64,000 bases of DNA from Echinicola shivajiensis. Its GTDB lineage: Bacteria; Bacteroidota; Bacteroidia; Cytophagales; Cyclobacteriaceae. The stretch's first letter is position 1. The number at the start of each line of letters is the position of its first letter. Positions 1 through 8,436 of the stretch are shown here, piece after piece. The translations under genes were made by a program, and so were the position numbers. The stretch is taken from contig NZ_JAHHZM010000020.1 in NCBI RefSeq assembly GCF_018642165.1, positions 1 to 64,000 of the forward strand, written 5' to 3'. The notes under the pieces were generated by a model. It had not been told where the DNA came from. It searched no databases and worked only from the letters and a program-made list of their open reading frames with translations.

Positions 1-3000
1 ATCCATGATTCAGTCAGATCCAACTCGCCGTCATTATCTGCGTCGCCACTTTCAAGGGTAGCCCCACCCGCAAAGGCATCCGCTACACTTACCCCGGTCA
101 AGCTTACATTTCCGGTGTTGGTTACAGTAATTGTATAGTTAAGGGTAGTCGGTGAACTGATATCAGCCACGTCTACCACTTTTTCGATAGCAATACCTGG
201 GGTCTGCGTGATCGTCGTTGTAGCATCATCCTGCGCATCGGCAGTCTCGTTGCTGCTTACAATGGCTGTGTTAACCAGGTCAGCACCTGCATCGATATCC
301 GCTTGAGTAGCATCATAAGAGGCGCTGTAAATCCATGATTCATCAAGATCCAACTCACCGTCATTATCTGCATCGCCACTTTCAAGGGTAGCCCCGCCCG
401 CAAAGGCATCCGCTACGCTTACCCCGGTCAAGCTTACATTTCCGGTGTTGGTTACAGTAATCGTATAGTTAAGGGTAGTCGGTGAACTGATGTCAGCCAC
501 GTCTACCACTTTCTCGATAGCAATGCCTGGAGTCTGCGTAATTGTCGTTGTCGCATCATCCTGCGCATCGGCAGTCTCGTTGCTGCTTACAATGGCTGTG
601 TTAACCAAATCAGCTCCTGCATCGATATCCGCTTGAGTCGCATCGTAAGAGGCACTGTAAATCCATGATTCATCAAGATCCAACTCACCGTCATTATCTG
701 CATCGCCACTTTCAAGGGTAGCCCCGCCCGCAAAGGCATCCGCTACGCTTACCCCGGTCAAGCTGACATTTCCGGTGTTGGTTACAGTAATCGTATAGTT
801 AAGGGTAGTCGGTGAACTGATGTCAGCCACGTCTACCACTTTCTCAATAGCAATTCCTGGGATCTGCGTAATCGTCGTTGTCGCATCATCCTGCGCATTT
901 CCGGACTCATTGCTGCTTACAATGGCTGTGTTAACCAAATCAGCTCCTGCATCGATATCCGCTTGAGTCGCATCGTAAGAGGCACTGTAAATCCATGATT
1001 CAGTCAGATCCAACTCGCCGTCATTATCTGCATCGCCACTTTCAAGGGTAGCCCCGCCCGCAAAGGCATCCGCTACGCTTACCCCGGTCAAGCTTACATT
1101 TCCGGTGTTGGTTACAGTAATCGTATAGTTAAGGGTAGTCGGTGAACTGATATCAGCCACGTCTACCACTTTCTCGATAGCAATGCCTGGAGTCTGCGTG
1201 ATCGTCGTTGTCGCATCATCCTGCGCATTTCCGGACTCATTGCTGCTTACAATGGCAGTGTTAACCAGGTCAGCACCTGCATCGATATCTGACTGGCTAG
1301 CATCGTAAGAGGCACTGTATTCCCATGCTTCAGTCAGATCCAACTCGCCGTCATTATCTGCATCGCCACTTTCAAGGGTAGCCCCGCCCGCAAAGGCATC
1401 CGCTACGCTTACCCCGGTCAAGCTTACATTTCCGGTGTTGGTTACAGTAATCGTATAGTTAAGGGTAGTCGGTGAACTGATATCAGCCACGTCTACCACT
1501 TTCTCGATAGCAATGCCTGGAGTCTGCGTGATCGTCGTTGTAGCATCATCCTGCGCATTTCCGGACTCATTGCTGCTTACAATGGCAATATTCACTAAAT
1601 CAGCACCTCCATCTATATCCGCTTGAGTAGCATCATAAGAGGCGCTGTAGATCCATGCTTCATCAAGATCCAACTCGCCGTCATTATCAGCATCTCCACT
1701 TTCAAAGGTAGCCCCGCCCGCAAAGGCATCCGCTACGCTTACCCCGGTCAAGCTTATATTTCCGGTGTTGGTTACAGTAATCGTATAGTTAAGGGTAATC
1801 GGTGAACTGATATCAGCCACGTCTACCACTTTCTCGATAGCAATACCTGGGGTCTGCGTGATCGTCGTTGTCGCATCATCCTGCGCATCAGCAATTTCAT
1901 TACTACTTACAATGGCAGTATTAACAAGAGCAGTTCCTGCATCAATATCTTCTTGTGTAACTGCGTAAGATGCTGAATATATCCAGGTTTCATCTATATC
2001 CAGTTCATTATCTCCATCATCACCACTTTGGTATGTGGCTCCACTTGCGAAGGCATCTGCTACGCTCACGCTGGTCAAGCTTACATTTCCAGTATTTCTA
2101 ATAGTAATAGTATAGTTCAAAGTGGTTGGTGAACTAATATTAGTTTGATCAACTACTTTATCAATTGCAATACCAGGTCCTTGACTGATTTCAGTTGTTG
2201 CGTCATCTTGAGCATCTGGCGCTTCATTACTACTTACAATGGCTGTATTCACCAAATCATTTCCTGCATCAATATCTTCCTGAATTGCATTATATGAAGC
2301 ACTATATTCCCAGATTTCTGCCAAATCCAGCTCACCATCATTATCCGTATCACCACTTACATAAGTTGCTCCGCCTGCAAAAGCATCCGCTACGCTTACA
2401 CCAGTTAAGCTTACATTTCCAGTATTTGAAACCCTAATCGTATAATTCAAGGTAGTTGGAGCTCCTATGCTGGTAGCATCAACTGTTTTTACAATGGCTA
2501 TACCTGCATTTTGATCGATAGTAGTGGTAACATCATCCTGAGCATCTGCAGCTTCATTGCTGCTTACAACTGCTATATTTACCAAATCATCTCCTGCGTC
2601 AATATCTGCCTGACTTGCATTGTAGGAGGCATTGTATACCCAAGATTCTGCGAGATCTAATTTGCCATCATTATCTGTATCACCACTTACATAAGTTGCT
2701 CCGCCTGCAAAAGCATCCGCTACACTTACACCTGTCAAGCTTATATTACCAGTATTGGTTACAGTAATCGTGTAGTTCAAAGTAGTAGGTTCGCTGATAC
2801 TTGCTTCATCCACTACCTTCTCGATAGCAATACTTGGCGCTTGATCTATTGAAGTAGTAGCATCATCCTGAGCATCAGCAGTCTCATTGCTGCTTACGAT
2901 CGCAGTATTTACCAAATCAGCACCTGCATCTATATTTGCTTGAGTAGCATTATAACTTGCGCTATAGATCCACTCTTCATCCAAATCCAATTCATCATCT

Positions 3001-3500
3001 CCATCTTCATCACCACTTACATAGCTAGCTCCATTTGCGAAAGCATCAGTCACGGAAATATTTGTAAGGCTTACATTACCTGTATTGGTTACTGTAATGG
3101 TATAATTAAGTGTAGTAGGGGCGTTAATTTCATCTACATCCACCACTTTCTCAATAGCAATACCAGGAGTCTGGTCAATAGTAGTGGTTGCATCAGCACT
3201 AGCATCGTCAGTTTCATTACTGCTCACCACAGCTGTATTCACCAAATCATCTCCTGCATCAATATCCTCCTGGGTAACTGCATAAGTAGCACTATATTGC
3301 CAAGACTCATTGAGATCTAATTGATTGTCATTATCAGTATCACCGCCTACAAAGTTTGCGCCACCTGCAAAGTCATCCGTTACACTAACTCCAGTCAAGC
3401 TTTGATTACCTGTATTGGTAACTGTAATGGTATAGGTTAATGTACCTGGGGCAGAAATGCTAGTTTGATCAACTGTCTTTTCAATATTAATATTTGGCGC
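1..3500 (-). repeat. Tandem 330-bp (110-aa) coding repeat array, eleven units visible
   Basis: Units start (plus-strand coordinates) at 1, 331, 661, 991, 1321, 1651, 1981, 2308, 2638, 2968 and 3298. All are 330 bp except 1981-2307, which is 327 bp. The six units at 1-1980 differ from one another at only a few percent of positions by eye. The units from 1981 upward are clearly more diverged but keep the same protein pattern. All lengths are multiples of three, so the frame is kept. The array continues past the window edge. Recent tandem duplication or gene conversion at the distal end is inferred. Confidence 0.93.
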
Positions 3501-5093
3501 ATAAACAGTAACCACAAAATCATAATTTGCAGTATTTCCGCACTCATCAGTTGCAATCCAAGAAACATTGGTATCTCCCAATCCAAAAGAAACTCCATCC
3601 AAGGAATTAGCTACAACTGCGGTACCACCATTTATGGTATAGCTCAACTCAACATCACTACAGTTATCAGAAGCAACAGCATCAAATTCTCCAGCCGCTG
3701 CGATATATTCAGTTCCGCCGGCATCTATTGACCTTACTTCTGAATTGCTTGGTCCAGAACTAAAGGTTGGATCTGTAGTATCATTAATATTGATAAGCTG
3801 AATTTGGGTATCAGAAAGACCGCAATTGTCAATTACTGTAAAAGTTCTAGTAACCACAATTGGACAAGTTCCTAAGAAACTGTCCTGATAAGTAATGCTT
3901 GAAATATTATCTTCTATTATGCTTCCTCCCTCATCAATAAAATCTTGAAGAGAAATAACCACCTCAGTATCACTGTAAGCCAATGCAGTTTCTCCACTTC
4001 CCACTAAATCATCAACACCACAAGCTTCTAGATCCAATCCAGCAGGAGCTGTCATCACAGGAGCCACATCATCATCCAGAACAATGCTGGCATTTATTTC
4101 AGTCTGACAACCTCTAGAATCAGTAATCGTTATCATATAATCCCCTACAGGAAGATCAGAAAAAGTCGATCCATTTAATGATCCAGCAGCGGGTGAAATA
4201 GAATAAGAATAAGCTCCATCGCCGCCTAGAATATTGGATAGAACAATCGAACCATCATCTACTCCTGAGCAACTTGCATCTATTACTTGTATATCTGAAC
4301 TGATAACTGGATAAACATTAACTGTCTGAGAATATGTATTAACCGTACCTTCATTATCTGTTACAGTTAATTCAACATCAAAATTTCCAGCATTAGGAAA
4401 AGTATGCAAAGGATTCTCATCAGAAGAGCTTGTTCCATCCCCAAAATCCCAATCTATCGTATATGGCGAAATTCCTCCATTGGTGGTGGAGGTGAATTGT
4501 ACGGTAAAATCACTTTCGGACGGCAAACAGGACTGACTATCAAACTGGACTGCTAAAGGTGCCGCAACCAAAATGCTCTCAGGCCGTTCACATTGAGATT
4601 GTGAATAATCCCCGCAATCAATTGGTTCGTCTGGAGCATTGTTACTAGTTTTCCAAACAACCAACGGAAAGCTCAAAGTTAACTCTTGCCCACATTCCCA
4701 ATTAATCGGACCATAGATCACCTTGTTGGTCACCTCGTTTTTACTGGAAGGCATATTCCCTAAAGGAACATCCAAATAAATAGAAGAGGATCCGATGATT
4801 AAATCAGCATATAACCTACCAAAGTAGTTACTGGCATTTTGATTGGACAGAATTCCAATTGAAACGTAAACACCATTAATTGGATCTCCCGTTGTACATG
4901 TTTTGTTCGCATCCGTAATTGGAACTCCATTCGCATCGCTCAAATATACTCCAGCAATTGAATAATTGTTGGAGGTACATCCGTATCCACAATCTCTCAA
5001 ATCAGCATTTGATTGAGCTTGGACATGACCAATGTTAAATATTCCAATTAGACAGAAAAAGATTAATACGAAATACGTAGATAATGATTTCAT
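1..5093 (-). CDS. Giant secreted repeat protein (PKD, SprB-like, HYR-like and DUF11 repeats), C-terminus outside window
   Basis: The reading frame opens at ATG 5093 and stays open to the window edge: 1,697 codons seen, 3' end missing. The N-terminus is a signal peptide (MKSLSTYFVLIFF..., likely cut after VQA). A unique region follows, then a PKD-like domain (about residues 175-255, motif DWDFGDGTS), an SprB-type repeat (about 268-325), an HYR-like domain (about 436-530, ending ATDECGNTA), and then 110-residue DUF11/TIGR01451-type repeats from about residue 531 to the edge. Such proteins are exported adhesins or matrix proteins, in Bacteroidota often through the type IX system; the C-terminal sorting domain that would prove this is not in view. 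Most repeats hold a DxDNDGxLxxxE loop. A small ORF lies just upstream. Function as a surface adhesin is inferred. Confidence 0.9.
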   Translation of the reverse strand, partial: MKSLSTYFVLIFFCLIGIFNIGHVQAQSNADLRDCGYGCTSNNYSIAGVYLSDANGVPITDANKTCTTGDPINGVYVSIGILSNQNASNYFGRLYADLIIGSSSIYLDVPLGNMPSSKNEVTNKVIYGPINWECGQELTLSFPLVVWKTSNNAPDEPIDCGDYSQSQCERPESILVAAPLAVQFDSQSCLPSESDFTVQFTSTTNGGISPYTIDWDFGDGTSSSDENPLHTFPNAGNFDVELTVTDNEGTVNTYSQTVNVYPVISSDIQVIDASCSGVDDGSIVLSNILGGDGAYSYSISPAAGSLNGSTFSDLPVGDYMITITDSRGCQTEINASIVLDDDVAPVMTAPAGLDLEACGVDDLVGSGETALAYSDTEVVISLQDFIDEGGSIIEDNISSITYQDSFLGTCPIVVTRTFTVIDNCGLSDTQIQLININDTTDPTFSSGPSNSEVRSIDAGGTEYIAAAGEFDAVASDNCSDVELSYTINGGTAVVANSLDGVSFGLGDTNVSWIATDECGNTANYDFVVTVYAPNINIEKTVDQTSISAPGTLTYTITVTNTGNQSLTGVSVTDDFAGGANFVGGDTDNDNQLDLNESWQYSATYAVTQEDIDAGDDLVNTAVVSSNETDDASADATTTIDQTPGIAIEKVVDVDEINAPTTLNYTITVTNTGNVSLTNISVTDAFANGASYVSGDEDGDDELDLDEEWIYSASYNATQANIDAGADLVNTAIVSSNETADAQDDATTSIDQAPSIAIEKVVDEASISEPTTLNYTITVTNTGNISLTGVSVADAFAGGATYVSGDTDNDGKLDLAESWVYNASYNASQADIDAGDDLVNIAVVSSNEAADAQDDVTTTIDQNAGIAIVKTVDATSIGAPTTLNYTIRVSNTGNVSLTGVSVADAFAGGATYVSGDTDNDGELDLAEIWEYSASYNAIQEDIDAGNDLVNTAIVSSNEAPDAQDDATTEISQGPGIAIDKVVDQTNISSPTTLNYTITIRNTGNVSLTSVSVADAFASGATYQSGDDGDNELDIDETWIYSASYAVTQEDIDAGTALVNTAIVSSNEIADAQDDATTTITQTPGIAIEKVVDVADISSPITLNYTITVTNTGNISLTGVSVADAFAGGATFESGDADNDGELDLDEAWIYSASYDATQADIDGGADLVNIAIVSSNESGNAQDDATTTITQTPGIAIEKVVDVADISSPTTLNYTITVTNTGNVSLTGVSVADAFAGGATLESGDADNDGELDLTEAWEYSASYDASQSDIDAGADLVNTAIVSSNESGNAQDDATTTITQTPGIAIEKVVDVADISSPTTLNYTITVTNTGNVSLTGVSVADAFAGGATLESGDADNDGELDLTESWIYSASYDATQADIDAGADLVNTAIVSSNESGNAQDDATTTITQIPGIAIEKVVDVADISSPTTLNYTITVTNTGNVSLTGVSVADAFAGGATLESGDADNDGELDLDESWIYSASYDATQADIDAGADLVNTAIVSSNETADAQDDATTTITQTPGIAIEKVVDVADISSPTTLNYTITVTNTGNVSLTGVSVADAFAGGATLESGDADNDGELDLDESWIYSASYDATQADIDAGADLVNTAIVSSNETADAQDDATTTITQTPGIAIEKVVDVADISSPTTLNYTITVTNTGNVSLTGVSVADAFAGGATLESGDADNDGELDLTESW

Positions 5094-5106
5094 GACTGTC
5101 TCTTTA

Positions 5107-5346
5107 TTAAAGTGAAGCAACCGCTACACTTGTTAAATTGATATGTTGAAAATTAAAACCAGTGTCCTGGATATAAACTGGTGAGCGCAGGAAAGACATA
5201 TCCTCCTGATCTTCAGTACCTAAAATTCTGCTCATTGAAAAACCATCCATTACTAGATGCACAAGCAGAATGAATTTTTCTCCTCTATTTTTTACTAAAT
5301 CAAAAAACTCGTTGCGTGTAATTTCCTTGTAAAAGTTTTCGTTCAT
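5107..5346 (-). CDS. Small hypothetical protein upstream of the giant repeat protein
   Basis: This is a 79-residue ORF starting MNENFYKEITRNEFF and ending ...NLTSVAVASL; an in-frame ATG at 5385 would add 13 residues. It ends 13 bp before the start of the giant secreted protein on the same strand, so the two could be cotranscribed. There is no signal peptide, no clear membrane segment and no family I recognise. The composition (charged N-terminal half, hydrophobic middle) is protein-like and no competing ORF overlaps it. It could still be a chance ORF in the leader of the large gene. Confidence 0.45.
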   Translation of the reverse strand: MNENFYKEITRNEFFDLVKNRGEKFILLVHLVMDGFSMSRILGTEDQEDMSFLRSPVYIQDTGFNFQHINLTSVAVASL

Positions 5347-5657
5347 AAGCCTACTGTTTATTCTTACTTGATGCAGCTCAAACAATCTTTCAGAACACTT
5401 ATAGACTATTTTACGCTGTTTAAATACACTATTTTGCTATAAAAGTACACCAATTGTGTTTTCCTACAAAGGAAAATGTATTTTATTTTTAAATAAAAGT
5501 CATTTTTAATAAACTCAATTGCGTTTTTATGTGTATGAAAAGTGGTTAAAATTACTAGAACAGGACCTATTTAAACGCTTGAAGATGAGGACTATTAAGC
5601 ACAAAAGATATTTTTCCTATCTTGTATTAAACCAGCAATAGGATAAAAATAGCAGCT
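5347..5657. other. Divergent intergenic region without a recognised gene
   Basis: About 310 bp of AT-rich sequence between divergently transcribed genes: the small ORF/giant repeat protein to the left and aldehyde dehydrogenase to the right. It should hold promoters for both. I found no good TAnnTTTG box in either direction and no strong hairpin. Confidence 0.6.
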
Positions 5658-7082
5658 ATGAATACTACTGAAATTTTATCAAACACCTTCACTCATCAAA
5701 AAATCAAAGCAATTGCCAAGAGAAAAAGTACAAGTGAAGAAAGGACAAATTCACTAAAAAAATTACGTGAGTGGATCAAGAAAAACCAGCAAGAAATTGC
5801 CAAAGCCATCTATGCAGATTTCAAAAAACCAGCTGCTGAAGTCGCAATTACCGAGACCGCTTATGTCCTTATGGAAATCAATCTTGCCATCAAAAATCTA
5901 GCAAGCTGGATGAAACCACAAAAAGTTGCAAGTCCGATATATTTTATAGGTAGTAAGTCTTACACCATCATTGAACCAAAGGGACAGGCATTAATTATAG
6001 CTCCTTGGAATTTCCCCTTTAACCTAAGTGTAAGCCCGCTCATTTCTGCCCTTGCTGCCGGTTGCACAGTTTGCCTTAAGCCATCAGAGCTTACGCCGCA
6101 CTCTTCAGCATTGATCAGAAGGATGTGCATGGAAAATTTTGAAAATGATGAAGTCGCTGTATTTGAAGGAGATGCTGAGGTAGCCAAACAACTATTAACA
6201 CTCCCCTTTGACCATATATTTTTTACAGGCAGCCCAGGAATAGGTAAGATGGTGATGAATGCCGCGGCACAACATCTGTCAAGTGTAACATTGGAACTTG
6301 GAGGAAAATCTCCTGTAATTATTGATAAAGCTTATGATTTAGAAGATGCTGCGCCAAAAATCTCCGCAGGAAAATGGATCAACTGCGGCCAAACCTGTAT
6401 TGCCCCGGATTTCCTTTTTGTACATGAATCCCAAAAAGAACTTCTTTTAGAATTACTTAGTAGCCAAATCAAAAAAATGTATCCTTCAAAGAAAGAAGGC
6501 ATCTCCAGTAATAAAGATTATGGAAGGATAATTAGCCGGAAGCATCTGAATAGGCTGCAGCACCTACTGGTGGATGCGCAAACAAAAGGAGCTACAGTTA
6601 ACCATGGTGGTGAAATAAAAGCAGAGGAAAATTTTATGGAACCTACGGTTATATCAGGAATGACAGAAGAAATGCTCCTGATGAAGGAAGAGATTTTTGG
6701 GCCGATTTTACCGGTGATAACTTATAATAAAATGGACGACATTATCACATACCTGTTCCACAAACCAAAACCGCTGGCCTTATACCTATTTTCCAAAGAC
6801 AAAAGTACTGTTGAAATGATACAACAAAATGCCAGCGCTGGAACCATGGCGATCAACGACTGTGGCATTCAATATTTACAAAACACACTGCCTTTTGGAG
6901 GAACGAAACAAAGTGGAATGGGGAAAGCACATGGACATTTCGGATTTTTATCCTTTAGTAATCAAAAATCTGTGTTGAAACAACGTAATGGAAAAACACC
7001 ATTGAATATGCTTTATCCTCCCTATGACCTCAAAACCAATAAAATCATTTCCGGCTTCCTTAATTTCCTATCCAAAGGCTAA
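5658..7082 (+). CDS. Class 3-type NAD(P)-dependent aldehyde dehydrogenase
   Basis: 474 residues, the usual length for ALDH3-type enzymes, which oxidise fatty or aromatic aldehydes to carboxylic acids with NAD(P). The general-base Glu lies in TLELGGKSP (about residue 212). The nucleophilic Cys lies in CGQTCIAP (about 246). The nucleotide-binding stretch APWNFPFNLS and the late motif PFGGTKQSGMGKAHG are also present. No signal peptide, so cytoplasmic. It ends 8 bp before the convergent DUF6702 gene. The family is certain; the physiological substrate is not shown by the sequence. Confidence 0.93.
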   Translation: MNTTEILSNTFTHQKIKAIAKRKSTSEERTNSLKKLREWIKKNQQEIAKAIYADFKKPAAEVAITETAYVLMEINLAIKNLASWMKPQKVASPIYFIGSKSYTIIEPKGQALIIAPWNFPFNLSVSPLISALAAGCTVCLKPSELTPHSSALIRRMCMENFENDEVAVFEGDAEVAKQLLTLPFDHIFFTGSPGIGKMVMNAAAQHLSSVTLELGGKSPVIIDKAYDLEDAAPKISAGKWINCGQTCIAPDFLFVHESQKELLLELLSSQIKKMYPSKKEGISSNKDYGRIISRKHLNRLQHLLVDAQTKGATVNHGGEIKAEENFMEPTVISGMTEEMLLMKEEIFGPILPVITYNKMDDIITYLFHKPKPLALYLFSKDKSTVEMIQQNASAGTMAINDCGIQYLQNTLPFGGTKQSGMGKAHGHFGFLSFSNQKSVLKQRNGKTPLNMLYPPYDLKTNKIISGFLNFLSKG

Positions 7083-7090
7083 GCCTAGCC

Positions 7091-7582
7091 TCAGTCAAAT
7101 TCTAGGAGGTCTTCCATATGTCCCTTATATAAAATCAATGTTTTAGGTTCATCATTGAGATAAAAGTTAATCATATTTTGCTGTTCCTGAAAATCACTGA
7201 CAAGTACTTTATTGGTGATCTTAACTTTCTTTGGCATAGGTACATTTTTGGCTTCCATATAAAACCAAGCAGCATCTTCTTCAATCTCATAACCGAGGTA
7301 ATCAATCCTAACCAAATTTCCGTTTACCTCAAACGCATTATTTTCAAGCAGGTATGCTTCTACCAACTCATTAAGTTTTTTGAGGTCTTTAGGATGTAAA
7401 AAATCAAGATCCTCATCGTATTTCTTGTTAAGGGCCTGCTCTAAATCGTCCCAAAAAATCTTTTGCGCAATTTCCAAACTTTTGGCTTCAGTATTATAGT
7501 TAACATCTGTCACACTGATATAAAAGGGATGAAAGTTAACCATCCATCCAAGCATCCATATGACTATATAATTATATAACAT
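7091..7582 (-). CDS. DUF6702 family protein
   Basis: 163 residues. The N-terminus is hydrophobic and signal-like, followed by HPFYISVTDVNYN, the His-Pro-Phe plus beta-strand signature I associate with DUF6702 proteins of Bacteroidota. The rest is mixed alpha/beta with acidic patches (EEDAAWFYMEAK). It is transcribed away from a HupE/UreJ-like membrane protein and an M1 peptidase, a neighbourhood I recall for this family. Function unknown. The start is uncertain: ATG 7582 is used, but a slightly later Met would give a shorter leader. It is probably exported or periplasmic (inference). Confidence 0.8.
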   Translation of the reverse strand: MLYNYIVIWMLGWMVNFHPFYISVTDVNYNTEAKSLEIAQKIFWDDLEQALNKKYDEDLDFLHPKDLKKLNELVEAYLLENNAFEVNGNLVRIDYLGYEIEEDAAWFYMEAKNVPMPKKVKITNKVLVSDFQEQQNMINFYLNDEPKTLILYKGHMEDLLEFD

Positions 7583-7761
7583 TTCGTTATTGATTTTTAC
7601 TTTTTGTCCGAATTAAACATTAATATTACACCGCTGTTTTTCTTACCCATATAAAACTAAGCCAAGTCCTCATTGAGAAGTTTCCAAAAGCTTGTGTTTT
7701 TTTACAAAAATACATCCTTCAAGCCGAATCTTTTCAATCAGATGGAAAAACGAAAAATTAC

Positions 7762-8343
7762 ATGAATCAGTTTCAAGCGTATTTTAAGTTAGGCATGGAC
7801 CACATCCTTGACCTAAAAGGTTTTGACCACATCTTATTTATCATTGCACTTTGCGCAATTTACCTTCTGAGAGATTGGAAGAAAATATTAATCTTGGTAA
7901 CCGCGTTTACCATAGGTCATTCCATCACCCTTGCACTCGCTACTTTAAATATCTTTACAGTTAAAGGAAGCCTTATCGAGTTCCTTATACCCGTAACTAT
8001 AGCTGTCACTGCATTTTTTAACATACTCCGTCCAAGACCCTCTAGCGGTTCTGGAATACAGGCCAACTACTTCTTTGCCCTGTTTTTCGGATTAATTCAT
8101 GGACTAGGTTTCTCCAACTATCTGAAATCATTGCTAGGTAGAGAAAGCTCCATCTGGGAACCATTATTGGCTTTTAACCTTGGATTGGAAGTGGGCCAGC
8201 TGGTTATCGTAGGAATCTTTATCTTGATATCATCTATCGCCATTGGCATATTGAGTGCCAACAGAAAAGAATGGGCCTTGGTCATTTCTTCTGTGGTATT
8301 CGGGATGGCCATAATGATGATACTGGATGCAATATATTGGTAA
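7762..8343 (+). CDS. HupE/UreJ family membrane protein
   Basis: 193 residues with about five to six hydrophobic segments. Family histidines and acidic residues are present: KGFDHILFI near the N-terminus, TIGHSITLALA (about residues 50-60) and GLIHGLGFSNYL (about 112-123). HupE/UreJ proteins are inner-membrane proteins, some of which carry nickel or cobalt. In Bacteroidota this subfamily commonly sits beside M1 peptidase and DUF6702 genes rather than hydrogenase or urease genes, as here. The start ATG has no upstream competitor. Transport of a divalent metal is only inferred from the family. Confidence 0.85.
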   Translation: MNQFQAYFKLGMDHILDLKGFDHILFIIALCAIYLLRDWKKILILVTAFTIGHSITLALATLNIFTVKGSLIEFLIPVTIAVTAFFNILRPRPSSGSGIQANYFFALFFGLIHGLGFSNYLKSLLGRESSIWEPLLAFNLGLEVGQLVIVGIFILISSIAIGILSANRKEWALVISSVVFGMAIMMILDAIYW

Positions 8344-8376
8344 TTAACACAACCCAAATACAACCTATTTAAGAGT

Positions 8377-8394
8377 TCACCGATGAATCGGTGA
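8377..8394 (+). promoter_or_regulatory. Short perfect hairpin between hupE-like gene and M1 peptidase
   Basis: The inverted repeat TCACCGA-TGAA-TCGGTGA lies 34 bp after the HupE-like stop and about 43 bp before the M1 peptidase start. No T-run follows, so it is not a classical terminator. It could be an mRNA processing or stability element, a weak attenuator, or an operator. Confidence 0.4.
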
Positions 8395-8436
8395 GAATAG
8401 TTCTGTTACTTATTCATAAAAACTCAATAGAGAGAT

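Noticed and set aside
1-3500. Regular repeats that could suggest CRISPR or a satellite array
   Set aside because: The unit is 330 bp, has no spacers, and keeps one long open reading frame on the minus strand with DUF11 protein pattern.
1623-3731. Several plus-strand ORFs of 60-126 residues across the repeat region
   Set aside because: They are antisense to the giant repeat protein, have odd composition (runs of His/Leu/Tyr or Ile/Ser) and arise from its repetitive codons.
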